Below are positions 21,240 to 33,409 of a stretch of DNA of 64,000 bases, in pieces; the first letter of the stretch is position 1; each line of letters begins with the position of its first letter. Position numbers and translations under genes: made by a program. This stretch comes from Lineus longissimus (Eukaryota > Nemertea > Pilidiophora > Heteronemertea > Lineidae), in the NCBI RefSeq assembly GCF_910592395.1, contig NC_088321.1, positions 4,032,001-4,096,000 on the forward strand, written 5' to 3'. The notes below the pieces were generated by a model. The model was not told the DNA's origin and did no database searches. It worked only from the letters and a program-made list of their open reading frames with translations.

Positions 21240-22703
21240 CTGTAGTTTCATGAAAATAACACCACTTCATTAACAGCCGGTGTCGCCGCCCCTGACTCAT
21301 AGGGTGGCGAACAGAGCTGTTGAGAAGGCCGATCATTGGCTGGGATTCCAGAGAGGGTTGTCCAGGCCTCATATCCAATATACTTCAGTTTCGAGTCCAA
21401 TCCTTATTGTTTGGGTTGTTGAAACCGATTCGTAGGTCTCCTATGAATGGGATAATGGGATCGGGCCTTCGGCCATTGTACTGAGTGTCCCAGAACATTT
21501 TCAACTAATCGTCATTGGTAGTGTAAAGGGTGTCCCAGTGCTAATGGCTGATAGTGTACAGGGTGTCCATGAAAAAAGTCCAAGTGTCATATTGGCTTCT
21601 GCTGGTTTTAGGGACTGACCTGCCCTTTCAAAGTGAGGCACTGCTCAGGGAGGTAATGGAGCATGTCTTCGGGTCTTATCATCCCTTACCAGCTTCGGGC
21701 TTTCAAAGATACTTTGCAGTGCGAAATTGGTAAGAATGAGAAGTTGTCCGTCACATATCGGGAGACAAAACCGAACATCCCTCTGAATGTACAGTCTTGT
21801 CCGAAGTGATCAGTGAAGGAATAAAAAAGAACGATGCAAATCCCGATTCAATTTTTTTTCAAGCTAAAGATACACATTATTAGATTGTCCAGCTTTCAGA
21901 ATCGTACCCACAATCATTCACAACACCCACAGTCAATTCAAGTCCATCACAATGTCCTCCTCGACTACATTCACGAACTCTGGTCCATCCACGGCAGTCT
22001 CCTCTTCTTCCTCCAAGATCCAAGATCCTCCGTCTGGTCTCTCAGGTAGGCAAGTTTTTCTGTCACGATGTAGCGCCGGCGTCGTTTTCTCAGCAGCTCT
22101 ACAGCATCCATTGTCGCACAGGTTGTCTGCAATGTGGGTACCCTCAGTTGGGCTTCATTTATAGGCCTAAGAGGCCCTAGAATTACACAAGAAAACCACA
22201 AATCCTAGAAACTTCGATTCCGTTTTCTCCCACGTAGGCCTAGGGAGTCTAAATTAAAAAAGAGGGTTGTAGAAAAACAGAGGATGAGCTCCTCGTTTTT
22301 CTTCGGAATTTCGTGACTACTATCATTGCCTGAATCTCACTTTGCTTTACTAATGCAAGCATTCGTAGATTTTCCTTCAGAGTTTCAATAAAGACTTTTT
22401 TGTTTTGGGGGGTTTGGATCAATCTAAAAGGTGCTTCAGTTTTATGAGACAACCTGTATAAACGGTCGGCAAGTGGCGTTACCATTTACGTCATTCCACA
22501 TGCGCACTCATCGACCAGTAGGCCCACAACACTTCGAATCAATAGGGCTGCGGTAATAAGTGGTTTAGGGTAACCGTGACAGCTCGGCTGAGCCATCACA
22601 AGGGCCAGCGAAGTCACTCATTGGTTACCTCTGGTGAATAGACTCGAGAGAAGAGGCCGGGCCTTGAATATCCCAAAGTGGTGTTATTTTCATGAAACTA
22701 CAG
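21240..22703. mobile_element. TA-flanked element with 28-bp perfect inverted ends, copy A
   Basis: A 1464-bp insertion is absent from B (empty TA at 58035-58036). The ends CTGTAGTTTCATGAAAATAA (21240-21267) and their exact inverse (22676-22703) form 28-bp terminal inverted repeats, and TA flanks both sides. This fits the Tc1/mariner superfamily or another TA-targeting family. It is larger than a typical MITE, yet I recognised no DDE/DDD transposase. A minus-strand frame at 21971-22201 reads MDAVELLRKRRRRYIV, an arginine-rich start that could be a captured or residual exon. The interior also carries GGGTGTCC repeats near 21527-21567. Confidence 0.85.
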
Positions 22704-22721
22704 TATACAAGCCATTAGGCT

Positions 22722-23976
22722 AATATGGGTCGTCGCAACACGGGAAGGATGCACGGAATGTCACTAAAAAACGCATAAACCATCTCGAAATAATTCATTA
22801 CATATTTCGACACTTTGACACGCATCTTTTTCTAGTGAACATACAGACCTATATCATCGCTTATTGTGACGAACTCGGATATCAGTCCGCTAGAGAAACC
22901 CGGCCCGAGAACAACCCATTTACCGCCATTTCCTGGACACAGCACACCCTCGCCGTGCCAGGCTAATCATTCCACATTTTACTATGCTCCAATGATTATC
23001 CTGGCCCCAAATGTTTAATCACTATTACAAGAAAATTGTTATACTTTATCCAGCAAAAATATCGCATTTTCTCTCGATAGAAAATGACAAAATGTTTAGA
23101 AATTGAGATTCCATTAAAAACATCCTTCATATTCGGTCAATTAGTACCCTTTTTTGATAATGTTTGTCTGCACTATTTTGCGAAGGGCTACACACTTCGC
23201 GGCATGCGATTTGGATATTGCCTGTTCACTCAGTCTGCAGCCAATCAACAAGCAGCCTGAGATTTGAATTTGTTGTGATTTCTTTGGCGTGCAAATTGGA
23301 CACAGCAGACGGGCTAACCACGTGATATGGAGTCTTGAACATGTATAGGTCACGCCTGCTGATTTACAATCATTAACATTCAATTGTAGAAAGAACTAGG
23401 GCGGCGCCGTCAGCTTGAATATACATACTCCGGATGCTAATTTTTGAGTTACGCTCCGCCTCTGACAAAGTTCTAAACACGTCAGGAAATGGCGATCGCA
23501 CGCTGACATTTAGCGAAAATTCCCAACTTCCATCGGTGATTATGAAATAATAACACAACGACAAGAAGAGATACAGAAGTATGTATCTAATAAGAGTCTT
23601 ACGCGTGAGATATTTGATTGTCTGTGGTTTTGTTGGGTGAAATAAGCGATTTTATTGGGGCATGTTTTCGTGTGCGTTGTCACGTATACAGAATGGTGTT
23701 TTGCATAGCATTCCCGATCGGCCGAAGCCGCTGAGCTGAAACAAATCGATTCACCGCCTACACTTTTACTCCGATTTTGCTGAAAATTGGTGACAAAGAG
23801 GCTTGATGTATTCCGCACAATTCGTAGGAAGCGAATTTCGAAAATAATTATGAAAAATGTTTTTTCTAAGTAAAAATGGCCGTTGCTAGGCATGGTTGCT
23901 AGGCCATGCTGCCACAGACATATCCACGGAAAAACTGCCAATAAGGTTCTGCACTGCGTTAGCGACGACCCAATAT
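22722..23976. mobile_element. 1.25-kb element with GGGTCGTCGC inverted ends, duplicon A
   Basis: The left end TAATATGGGTCGTCGCAAC and the inverted right end (reverse complement ATATTGGGTCGTCGCTAAC) are imperfect terminal inverted repeats of about 19 bp. The element separates the two halves of an R1 MITE, so it is an insertion older than the A/B split. Open frames of 80-160 codons exist on the minus strand but look non-coding (see rejected items). CCTAGCAACCATGCCTAGCA near 23885-23910 is a repeated CCTAGCAAC motif. Superfamily unknown. Confidence 0.65.
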
Positions 23977-24429
23977 CCATTGTACAAGCCTGAATAGTTT
24001 TGACGTACTGTGAGATGGGAGACAACCCGAATTGGCGACTTTGTGTAACTTTATCTTGCGTACCTAGCAGCTGCCTAGAGTGTCCATTTAACGCTGTTAA
24101 ATGTTTGCCGAAACAAACACATCGATGAGAAAATGAACCATTTACTAGAAATTAGACTTCAAATTACAAAACTGTTAAAGGAGCATTGGTATTATCAACA
24201 GCATTATTACCAGACTGTCGGCCGTCCCCTCCGTCACCTTCTATTCCACAGTCGGAGTTCCCATCATTAAATAACGGTTTAGTTCAAAACCAGGCAATTG
24301 GCATTTGGCAATGTCAATGTGCCAAACGACAACTGCACGACAGATTAGAGATATCCTACAGTGCACTTCAGGTAATTTCATTAAAGATGGATTGATGGAC
24401 TCAACCAAGTCATACAGCAATGAGATAGT

Positions 24430-25255
24430 ATAGTCCGGGAGCTGAGTGACTTTAGAAATCGTTTTCCTAATTTCTGTGATGACAATTTCTTTTCAAGAAT
24501 ATTTCTTAATATCTAAGAGTCAAAGTTCTCTGTGGACAATAAAGTGCTTTGTTCTTGAAATTTAATTCTCTCCTTCCATTTCGAAATCTTTTCCAAATTT
24601 CTCTGTGGACAATTTTAGTTCAAGAATATGTCAAAAAACATTTTAATCGAAATTCTCTGTGGAAATATTCGCTTTCAAATTTCTATCTCTTCCCTTTTGA
24701 AATGTTTTTCGAAATTTTTCTGTAGACGATTTCATTAAGTACATATTCTACTCAACCTTCAATCATATCAAAGCTTCTTGCTTCTATTTCAAAATTGATT
24801 CCCAATTTTCTCTGCGGACAACTTCCGTTCAGGATGTTTCATAACGCATATTCCTATCAAATTTCAAAGCGCTTTCAAAGCGCTCTCTCTTCAATTACAA
24901 ACTCCCAAAATGTCAGTTCAATAATATTTCAAATAGAACTATCAGCAAAATTTTCGGTGTAGTACTATACACTCTTCAAATATCTCTCATCCACTTCAAA
25001 AAGTTTTTTCCTATTTTCTCTGTGGACAATTTCAATTCAAAAACATTTCAAAAATTATTCTAATCAAACTTCTTTGTCGACAAAATCACCGTATAATGTA
25101 TTCCCTCCATTTCAAAATTGATTCCTTATTTTCTCTGCGGACAATTTCGATAAAATTCTTATGAAACTTCTTTGTAGACGATTTCCAGTTCAATAACAAA
25201 CTATAAGCAAAATTACTTGACTGTGGACGCTCTTTAAAACTTTCTCTTCCGCAAA
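24430..25255. repeat. Degenerate satellite array 2 (TCTGTGGACAATTTC units), duplicon A
   Basis: The phrase TTCTCTGTGGACAAT recurs with variation about ten times (for example 24527, 24601, 24656, 24810, 25018, 25132), alternating with TTCAAAAA and CATTTCGAAAT segments. Units are about 60-110 bp and strongly diverged. No coding potential. Confidence 0.75.
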
Positions 25256-25269
25256 AGTCATATCACTTC

Positions 25270-26000
25270 TATACATCGAAATCCCTTGTCAACTTTCACT
25301 GCATTTTTGTCGATAGGAAAAAAATTACCGAATGTGCTCAATGCCATTTCTCTCAGTGGACGAAATCAATTTTTAAAATTTCCAAAAACATATTTGTTTG
25401 ATATCGATGGCATGTTCCTCATTAGTGGACCAAAGAATGTCTACCAAAATGTCATATTTCTCAACTTTAAAACCATATTTCTTTGAAGACCAAAAAGCGT
25501 CAATAAAATGTTTAATTACTCAGTCTCAAAGCGATATTTTTTAGTGAACTTAAGGACGTCCTTAAAAAAGTTTATTTTTCCAAACTCATATTTTTTCAGG
25601 GCCAAACAAGTTTCGTCGAAATGCTTTTAATTTCTCTATTTCAACGCCACATTACAATGATCACTCAGTGTACCAAAAAATGTCCACAGAAATTGTATTT
25701 CTCAGCCTCAAAGCCATAGGACTAAAAAGCGTCCACGAAATGTTTGATATCCTAGTCTCACACCCATATTTTTTAGTGCCCAAAAATGTAACCAAAATGT
25801 TTTTAATTTCTCTATTCTTTTATTTCCGACTTCAAAGCAATTTTCCTTTGAGAATCAAAAGCGTTAACAAAACGTAACATTTCTCAGTCTCAAAACGAAA
25901 TTCTTCTGTACTTCCTGAGAAAATTAATTTTTCAATCTCAAACCCATATTTTTCAATGCACCAATAAAATTGCCTCAACATGTTTCATTTCCATATTCAC
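25270..26000. repeat. Degenerate satellite array 3, inverse of array 1, duplicon A
   Basis: Units read TTTCTCAGTCTCAAAGCCAT, ATTTTTTAGTG, GACCAAAAAGCGTC and CAAAATGTTTAATT, the reverse complement of array 1 at 19790-20700. The two arrays are therefore a long, imperfect inverted pair about 4.6 kb apart. Confidence 0.8.
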
Positions 26001-27558
26001 GTCTTGACCCTCAATGTACTGATATTGCTTAGTTTCCAGACAAGGCGCGTCATTACCTTGGCGAAGAATACAGCAAGCATTGGTATGCAATCTATTTCAA
26101 ACTGAAGTTGATCGGCTATTACTCACTCATAAACGGCATCGTTGTGCACACACTGGTAACAAGTTAGCGTGATGCCACTGACATGACTGATCATCACTGC
26201 TGCTCGATCAGAGGTCTGATATCTCGGCAAATATAGCGTTTTTGTGTCTCATTCAAAAACAACAATATGCTTTGCATCGAAACTTACGCGCGCAGTGTCC
26301 AGAGAACATAAAAAAGGCCAAACGAGTGAAGTAGGTTTTAAATCCAGGTCATATAGCAGAGCAGTGTTCTAAAAAGCCTCCTTTTGATATGTTGTAGGAA
26401 ATGAGATTTTTAAATTGGTTTCTACGGAATCAAGGCAAAATCAAGACAAAATACATTACAAAGTCATTTTCGACCAAACTGCCACTTAAAAACAAATAAA
26501 AATCACGCTGGTCTCACTCAGAGGCAACATGTTGCTATCTGTTGGTAATACATTTATAGGGTCTTAATCCTACCGTTCAAGATGTATGCATACATTAATA
26601 CATACTTGTACTCCTTTACAGAGCTCCTATGCTAAAATTCTAACCTCTATATCACCTACACCCACCACTGGAAAAACTTATAAAACTGGGTTTCTATGGG
26701 CAAGTAGGCCAACTCTATCACTCAACACATTCAAATCATTTGTAGCTTCTATGTTAAGTAAAACTAAATGAAACAGAGAGAGAGCGATTTACTTTCCACA
26801 GAGGATTTTCATGATAATAAATTCTGAAATATTCGTGAAAAAATTTTTAATACAGAAATTTGGATGAGGATTTCGAAATGGACGATAAAGAAATTAGATA
26901 GCGATTTCATTAACTGTGATATTGCATATTTCAAACATGGAAACTAGTAGAATTAGCCATGGACGTCTTTATGAATTATATATAAATTACACTACAGGAG
27001 AACTAGATAAATATCGCTACAAAAGAGTCAACTATTAAAGGTGTCAATAACGAGTAGATGCAAGAAACTGATATAGGTGAATTTATTTAACATGTTGAAA
27101 GGCACTTGCTTTACTATTTACATGCTATAGTTTCACCGGTCTAAGTCAGCTGGATTATATATTTCATGAAATCGAAAACAGACCAATCCGAGACATGACG
27201 TCGAGTAAAACCGGACAATATGGTTTTGCTAACCCGATGTCAATGTAAAACATGAGGAATCGCATCAGGCGGCAATAATATCGTATTTTACCTTTGTTGA
27301 TTATTCAGGAACGATATTCAAGAAATGATCTCATATTGGTGAATCTAGAATGTGTATTGGTTTTTTTTCTGGTTTTTATCATGCGTATGCATCCGCTTAG
27401 AACTCCGATCTTTTGTTCAAATTGTAACTTTCAATTATTTGTCTTTTTTTCGGGGGAGGAGGGAGGGGCTCAACATTGAAATAGATGTCGTTTTTTTCAC
27501 TATCTTTAGTGTACTTATCAGTCGATCTATTTGTTTTAAAAAACCCACAAAGCCACAC
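26001..27558. other. Non-coding stretch between array 3 and the hAT-like element, duplicon A
   Basis: No gene recognised. A short frame around 26586-26771 follows a pyrimidine-rich CTCCTTTACAG acceptor-like sequence, but no homologous domain is visible. The B equivalent is about 61286-62852. Confidence 0.5.
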
Positions 27559-28591
27559 CAGGGTCTTTCAAATAAAGAGTCAGGCCACGGCAAGTTTCTT
27601 TTGATCCCACAGCTCTCTCGGGCAATTAACTGGAAGCCATTGTGAAGCCCTTTTTAATTCAGCTACAAACTGAGCTGAGGTGCAAAACAATGATGGAACG
27701 ACACCAAAGTTCAACGAAAAATTTTTACTCGGCACATGAGGTACACAATGATTTATCGCGTTACAAATACATAGAATATAAATTATATTGATGTGAACGA
27801 TCTAAGAATTCAAGCAGATGTGTTGAGTAGCTGCTAATTGCCAAACATAACAATAATGAAATCGCAGTTAAGCTGATCACTGATCGGTTTACAATTTGTT
27901 ATAAAAAATCCATAATTTGGTTGTAATCAATAGTAAACTTGGCACATGTAATGTAAATTGTTTGTAAACATCATAAATGTTTGGGTTCTCCAAAATTGAT
28001 GTAAACATCATAAATGTTTGTGTTCTCAAAAATTGATGTAAACATCCGATCGTTTTTTTACCGTGAACGCGAAATTAAACCAGCTGTAAAACTCGTTGTA
28101 GTCAGACAAAATTAATAGGATATGAATATTCCATTAGATGACAACAACCGGAACTATGTGGTACCCTTTGTCCATTAAACACCGACAACATACATGTACT
28201 AAATTGCTAACCACAAAAATATAGTATATGTGATGCTGTGGAATAGAAACGCTTTTCGTAAATTATTTTTAAATCAGTGCCATCACTTCTCCTCAAAACT
28301 GTCGAAAAGCAACATGCGAAACTTATCGCTTTTCATAAAACTGTTATCTGAATAGTTTTATAGAGATCAGTGACTTTGAAGCTGGCGTTTGCTTTAAAAC
28401 GGGGTGTTTGTAACGGCGATGTTCAGCTGATCGAAGAATTGTTCAAATTCCTGTCGTGCGGAATTGGCTTGGGTGTACCACATGACCCGAGAGAACCCCG
28501 TCCCTACGCGCGTCTTCCGAAATGGGTGGTGGCTTTGATGTTGAAGTCATACGTTCCCGTGTTGCCTGACTCTTTATTTTGAAAGACTCTG
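27559..28591. mobile_element. hAT-like non-autonomous element (R3 member), duplicon A
   Basis: The termini are inverted repeats of about 27 bp: CAGGGTCTTTCAAATAAAGA at 27559 and, inverted, CAGAGTCTTTCAAAATAAAG at 28591. The flanks GCCACAC and GTCACAC are an imperfect 7-bp direct repeat. CAGGG-type ends fit the hAT superfamily. The interior matches R3 blocks at 18550-19789 and 20720-21143. A frame at 28370-28582 (70 codons, reading PREPRPYARLPKWVVAL) is kept open in both duplicons, but I do not recognise it. Confidence 0.7.
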
Positions 28592-28738
28592 GTCACACCG
28601 ACCTTTTAGAGCGTGATGATCTGATGACATGTTCAGTCATTTCTTCTGGGGGTAAACTAAGCACCATTATTGACCCTGTTCAGAGTCAGGTTTCAACCTA
28701 GCTATCCCCAGTACATACATGTACTACCAAATTGATTG

Positions 28739-31560
28739 AATATGCAGGTTCAATAGAATCTTTGCTCAACCGAAATAGATGCACCACTTTCGACCCACAA
28801 TTTCAAAGATGTATATTAAGTGTGAATTGAACATATTGGTTATGAATAAACAACAAATTGGAGCCAAACTCACCGATTTCCTGTGAGGTATAACTCTCTT
28901 TTAAATATTCCAAAAAGCATATACAATGTACTCCTTTCTTACTCATGAACTAAATGGATAAATAATCTTATACATGTGAAACTTGAATTGGTTCAAGTGG
29001 TCAGCTGATGATTTCCTCCTTACCATGCAGGCTATCACTGATAATAGCAAAACAGGTTAGAACTAGATCTGACTAAGCACGGACATTTTGTTTAATCTTC
29101 AAAAAATGTCTTGTATAAAATTTTGTTTTATCTACAGCTCATCAGTCACACTGTCTGTTGGCGTGTGACGTTGAGCAAGCCAACAAGCAAGACTGCAACA
29201 GATGAACATGCCGAAAGGCCTGGTGCAATGCCAGGCTGGGGTCAAGAAGCGCAAAAGTGCCATGCGCTTATGCATTTGGTTTCCAACATTTCACTAGAGG
29301 TTTTATTCGTCTGCTACGGCGTTTCTTTCCAAATTGGTTACCAGCGCCACCGCTAACCGGATAGCATTTGTACTGACCGCTATATATGAGGCAAGACCAC
29401 AATTGATTTTTTAAGCCTTTTAACAGTTAAATTGTCAATGTTTGACCGCGACGCATCAAATACTGCGTTCGGTTGTGAATCTGAAATTTAGATTATGTTA
29501 TTCCGGACAGTCGGGCAGGTAAATGGTGAAAAATAAACTGGTGATTGACCACGGAAATTTTTTGATAATCGACAAATTAGACAGACTTTGATATTTCCAC
29601 TCTTTTCAGCCAACTGGCAGAAAAAACTCAAAACACGCCCCCTATTACCCAATTAGCAAAATTCGAAATTAATTTTTTCATCAAATAATTTCTTTAACCT
29701 AATGGGTGATGTCATTGTCAGTGCAAAATACTCGATCACCTAATTTCTACATGGATTTCTATCAGGATAGGGGGAGGATATGTCTTCTAACAATTGTGGC
29801 AATAATAAGTTCTAAAGTAACGCCATGAATAAATTGACTTGAGTGACTCTAATTGTATGAATGAATTGTCGTCTGCTATGACTGCAAGTGAACCTGCATC
29901 GGCTATTGGTCAGGAGTTTATGATGGTTCATTGTATTTTATACACCCTGTGATGTAAGATGACCTGTGTGGACAAAGTGGTATAAATATAGTTAGCTGAA
30001 GCTGGTAATAATCAGTAACCAAATATTTACTGATGATGTCCACAGTGTCACCTGCCTTGTGTGTGATCTCACTGTACTGTAGTATTGGGGATGGAGCGCA
30101 TCACCCAAGATAACCACAAAACGCAAACACGATTCCCCGGGAGAAAAGAGTGGAGTGCCCTGGGGATTACATTTACTTTGTTATTAAGCACAGACCGATG
30201 CCCTTTTCCTTAACAACCCATCCCGAGGTCCATCCCAGCCCACGCACGCAGACACCTGACCACTGATCGTCACGCAAAGCACACTGTCAGCAATAAATCC
30301 CTTGAGATGCTAGAGGGGAGGACTAAGGCACTTGCCAAAAGCCAAAAGGATTTTCATTCTCCGGCGTTAAAATATCATGTGTAACTTGAATTTAAATCAG
30401 AAAATTTTGAGGCAGCATCAAGATGTAATTGAATGCAGAACCAACCTCATTTGTTTATATTTTTGGATGACCTGCCAGGATTTGTGTGGGGAGCAAACAA
30501 TGAAGGAAAAATGCGGTAACGTGATTTTATTAATCCTGGGATGATTCTTGCAAATGCACTTGAAAAATAGTCTTTGTGAATTCATGATGATATGCATAGC
30601 CCCTTAAAAATGAATTCCCTTTTTATGCTCTGGACATAGTTTCAAGTCTTCTGAAGGCGATTAAGCTCAACCATTTTTACATTTTCTCGGGCGGTAAAAA
30701 TGTAATTTATCCGGCCTTTCCTGTTTAAAAGTCCGGCGCAGATCAGTTTGCTAAGTCTGATGAATATGTTGATAAGGGTTCCATTCAGAAACTCGTCTAT
30801 GACTTGATGATGCGTCAATTACTTTGATAATGATTTAGGTGCAGGAAGGGTATTGTGTTGCTGGTGCGAAATTCGCTTTAAATTGATTTGAACCATGTGT
30901 CCCAAAATGTTGTGAAGTGGAGAAAAGTATTGAAAAAACGTTAGTTATATTTCGGGCCCCAAAGCCTTGAAGTTATCGAAATTTCGTGATTTGACCGACT
31001 AGGATTATAAATCTACTTGTATTTTGCCGTAGCCGTGTTCCTCCGCGGGGACACCTTAAAAAATTATAAGCGTGCAGAGTGAGAGTGCCATTTCACTTTT
31101 CACTGGACAATGGCCTAAATATAAGAGGTGACTCACGAGGATAGAATCACTATACAGTACGCATGATACTTAATAGGAGAATCACACGAAAGCAATTGAC
31201 CTTCTTTATGAGTTTTATTTTTGTTCACCTGTCGGGACATGGACTTCATTCGGGATGGGAGATAACACACCAAGGAGCACTTGACTTTTATAAGTTTGAC
31301 TATGTTATCAGTAGCCAAATAAATCATACCAAGTTATTGAACACAAGGGATCAAATATCACCATAGAAACTGATAACCTATAGAAAAATCGAATGTCAAA
31401 TACATGTACATGTACAGGCCAGATAAAAAATCACTGAAAACGTGAGGTCGTCTTTTCTTTCTTGGTGTGCGTCGGGAGAGGGCGTATTTTAAAGATACAT
31501 TTATATAAGTGGAGACGTCATCAAAACCAAGGCCTGGTGGTTCAGGGCAAATTAAGTCAC
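28739..31560. other. Single-copy spacer without recognised genes
   Basis: No frame longer than about 80 codons and no recognisable domain. A short frame at 29111-29356 follows a TTTTATCTACAG acceptor-like site but cannot be assigned. No repeat shared with the duplicons was seen. Confidence 0.5.
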
Positions 31561-31563
31561 TAA

Positions 31564-32003
31564 AGCTCGCAGCACACTAGCCGCCAACTTTGGCGACAAG
31601 AACTGTCAGCTGACGCCTCTCGACGCCGAAATTGGCGGCCAGTGGATCCCGGTCAGAGCACACCTGCCCAGAATCGGCGTCCAGTAGCGTCTTTTCCGCC
31701 ACTTTAGGCTGCCATTTTGAAATCATGTGATATCAAGACGCATACTGATTGGCCATAGCCTCGCCGCCGACGCCAATTCAGGCGGCAATCCGTAGCACAC
31801 CTGGCTTCTTCTTGCGTTCAAACGCGGCGACACGCGTCAAAAATCAAACATGTTAGATATTTGGCGTTTAGTTGCGGCAAGTGGCGGCAAGTCGCGTTCG
31901 CCGACGCCGTTCGTAGCAGACTAGGGATTTTTCAGGCGTTCAGGACTCTTGCGGCAAAAAACGCCTGTGAACGCCGAAATTGGCGGCTAGTGTGCTACGG
32001 GCT
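31564..32003. mobile_element. PIF/Harbinger-like MITE, 440 bp
   Basis: It is bounded by TAA on both sides (31561-31563 and 32004-32006). The ends AGCTCGCAGCACACTAGCCG and, inverted, AGCCCGTAGCACACTAGCCG are terminal inverted repeats of about 30 bp with few mismatches. The interior is GC-rich with recurring GGCGGC and GACGCC words and has no transposase. A 3-bp TAA/TTA target with a short GC-rich MITE fits PIF/Harbinger or ISL2EU-type families. Confidence 0.82.
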
Positions 32004-32006
32004 TAA

Positions 32007-32507
32007 CCCAGTGTTAACTTTCACTCAGCTTTATCTCCTTCAGTTAGCGCGGTAAACTTGATGCAGAGCAATGCCACGCAAGTGGCCAACATGTGTTAAA
32101 CAGGATGTAGAAAGAATAATATCAATACGCCTCCGTCTCAAAAACCATTGAGAAAGAGAACTATGTACTTTAACTAACGCTTATATATGTTTTTAAACAG
32201 GTGCACACTGACGCTTTCTCAACCACTTGTTTCCTCCAAATTGCCAGTGGATTTGAACTGTGAGGGTGTGAGGGCGATTTCTCTAGGTATAGTAGGCTAC
32301 TCTAGAGACTGTTTTAACCCGCGCCTTTACATGTTTTTTAAACGTATTGACATTATTGACAATGGTTTTCTAAATTACTTTTCTTTATCTCACGAGATAA
32401 TCACTACATTTGATCTACGTTGGTTGCTTGGAGTCTTTTGTTTGGTTAGGTGCTCTTGAGACGCTCGTTTAGGGATGGCCGCTTGATAATAAGCTATTAA
32501 AGGGAAT
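32007..32507. other. Spacer, nothing recognised
   Basis: A 90-codon frame at 32187-32459 has no recognisable domain. No repeat match seen in this window. Confidence 0.45.
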
Positions 32508-33190
32508 GGCCCGCCAAAAAATGGGGAGTTTTGGACGGCCCGGTCAAAACCTTAGGCGGGAATAAGGTTTCATTGATAAATATAAGGAGTTTCAAGGCCC
32601 CCAAATCACTTGTAAGGTTCAATAGATACTGGCCTTTCATTGGTTTACCGTCTGCGTATCATTTACATACTCTCATTTTGAAAAATATGACAATATTTAC
32701 GATCACGTTATTGATTTTTGCAACATTTTCGGTAACGCGCCCCTTGCGGATCTGTAAGGTACCATTCGGATGCTTGAAAAATGCTTGTCTCGTCGATTCG
32801 CTCGCGGATAAACGCATCAGGTTGACTGCAGCAACTTTTAATTGTTGGAGACAGAGAAGGAAGGAATATGATTATCAGTTTGATGAAAACTTTGCAAAGT
32901 TTCTTCTTGGGACTCGAAATCCATACTACTATTCTCTCCATTTTCCATTTTCTCCTCTCTCCAACTCACTACTATCGCTATTGACTGCGTAACATACACC
33001 AACATTCTTTCGCTATCATTGCTAACTTCATTTACTAGAACACTGGCCTCTTTGTAGCCGATTATGTAACCCATAGTGGAAACACCTGACAGCGCCGCCC
33101 GGCATGATCCACGTGCTACTGGCATATTTATAACTCGTAGTAAATAAGGTTGTAAAAATATGCAAATGAGATGCCGTATATGGAAACCAT
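32508..33190. repeat. Unclassified dispersed repeat R2, copy 1
   Basis: From GGCCCGGTCAAAACCTTAGG onward it matches 35280-35690 in the same orientation with roughly one change in six to eight bases. Shared landmarks are GGCGGGAATAAG, CATTGATAAAT, TTTACATACTC, ACAATATTTACGAT and ATATGC.AATGA. The central part (about 32790-33100) is missing from the second copy. A 153-codon frame here (32531-32992) is not kept open in the other copy. Confidence 0.8.
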
Positions 33191-33409
33191 GACGTCACTA
33201 AGCAGTTCTTATTTCTGCTACGGGTGGCGCTGTTGCTTGCTTCTGGAGGCGCTATTCAACCTCTTTAATTGGGTGACCTTGTCATGAGAGGTATGCGTAC
33301 GTAAATATCGGGCGACAGTGATAACACACTGCTGTCGATAAAACCTGAGAATAAAAGTGGTATCGATCGAACCTCACCATTACCTCTCATGATAATCATA
33401 ATTGGCAGA

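Larger units (their letters stand above)
21144..24091. repeat. R1 MITE split by later insertions, duplicon A
   Basis: The left half (21144-21237) starts TTAAAGGGGGACAATAGGCA. The right half (about 23982-24091) starts GTACAAGCCTGAATAG and ends TGTCCATTTAA. Between them sit a 1.46-kb TA-flanked element and a 1.25-kb element, giving a nested order: R1 first, then the 1.25-kb element, then the TA element next to it. In B the left half is 57941-58034 and most of the right half is deleted near 59358. Confidence 0.75.
1..28738. repeat. Duplicon copy A (left copy of a large direct duplication)
   Basis: The sequence from base 1 reappears from 40779 in the same order and orientation. Base 1 pairs with 40779, 10650 with 46928, 18567 with 55365 and 28738 with 64000. 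Several short open frames are identical in the two copies, for example 18567-18782 and 55365-55580. The offset falls from about 40.78 kb to 35.26 kb because each copy holds private insertions. Homology reaches both window edges, so the true borders are not visible. It is either a real tandem duplication or an assembly that kept two alleles side by side. Confidence 0.95.

Noticed and set aside
23540-24025. 161-codon minus-strand frame, also largely open in B (58929-59384)
   Set aside because: All of the noticed differences between the copies change amino acids and the ends differ, which fits non-coding drift and not a conserved protein.
32531-32992. 153-codon frame in the spacer
   Set aside because: It lies inside dispersed repeat R2, and the second R2 copy does not keep the frame open.
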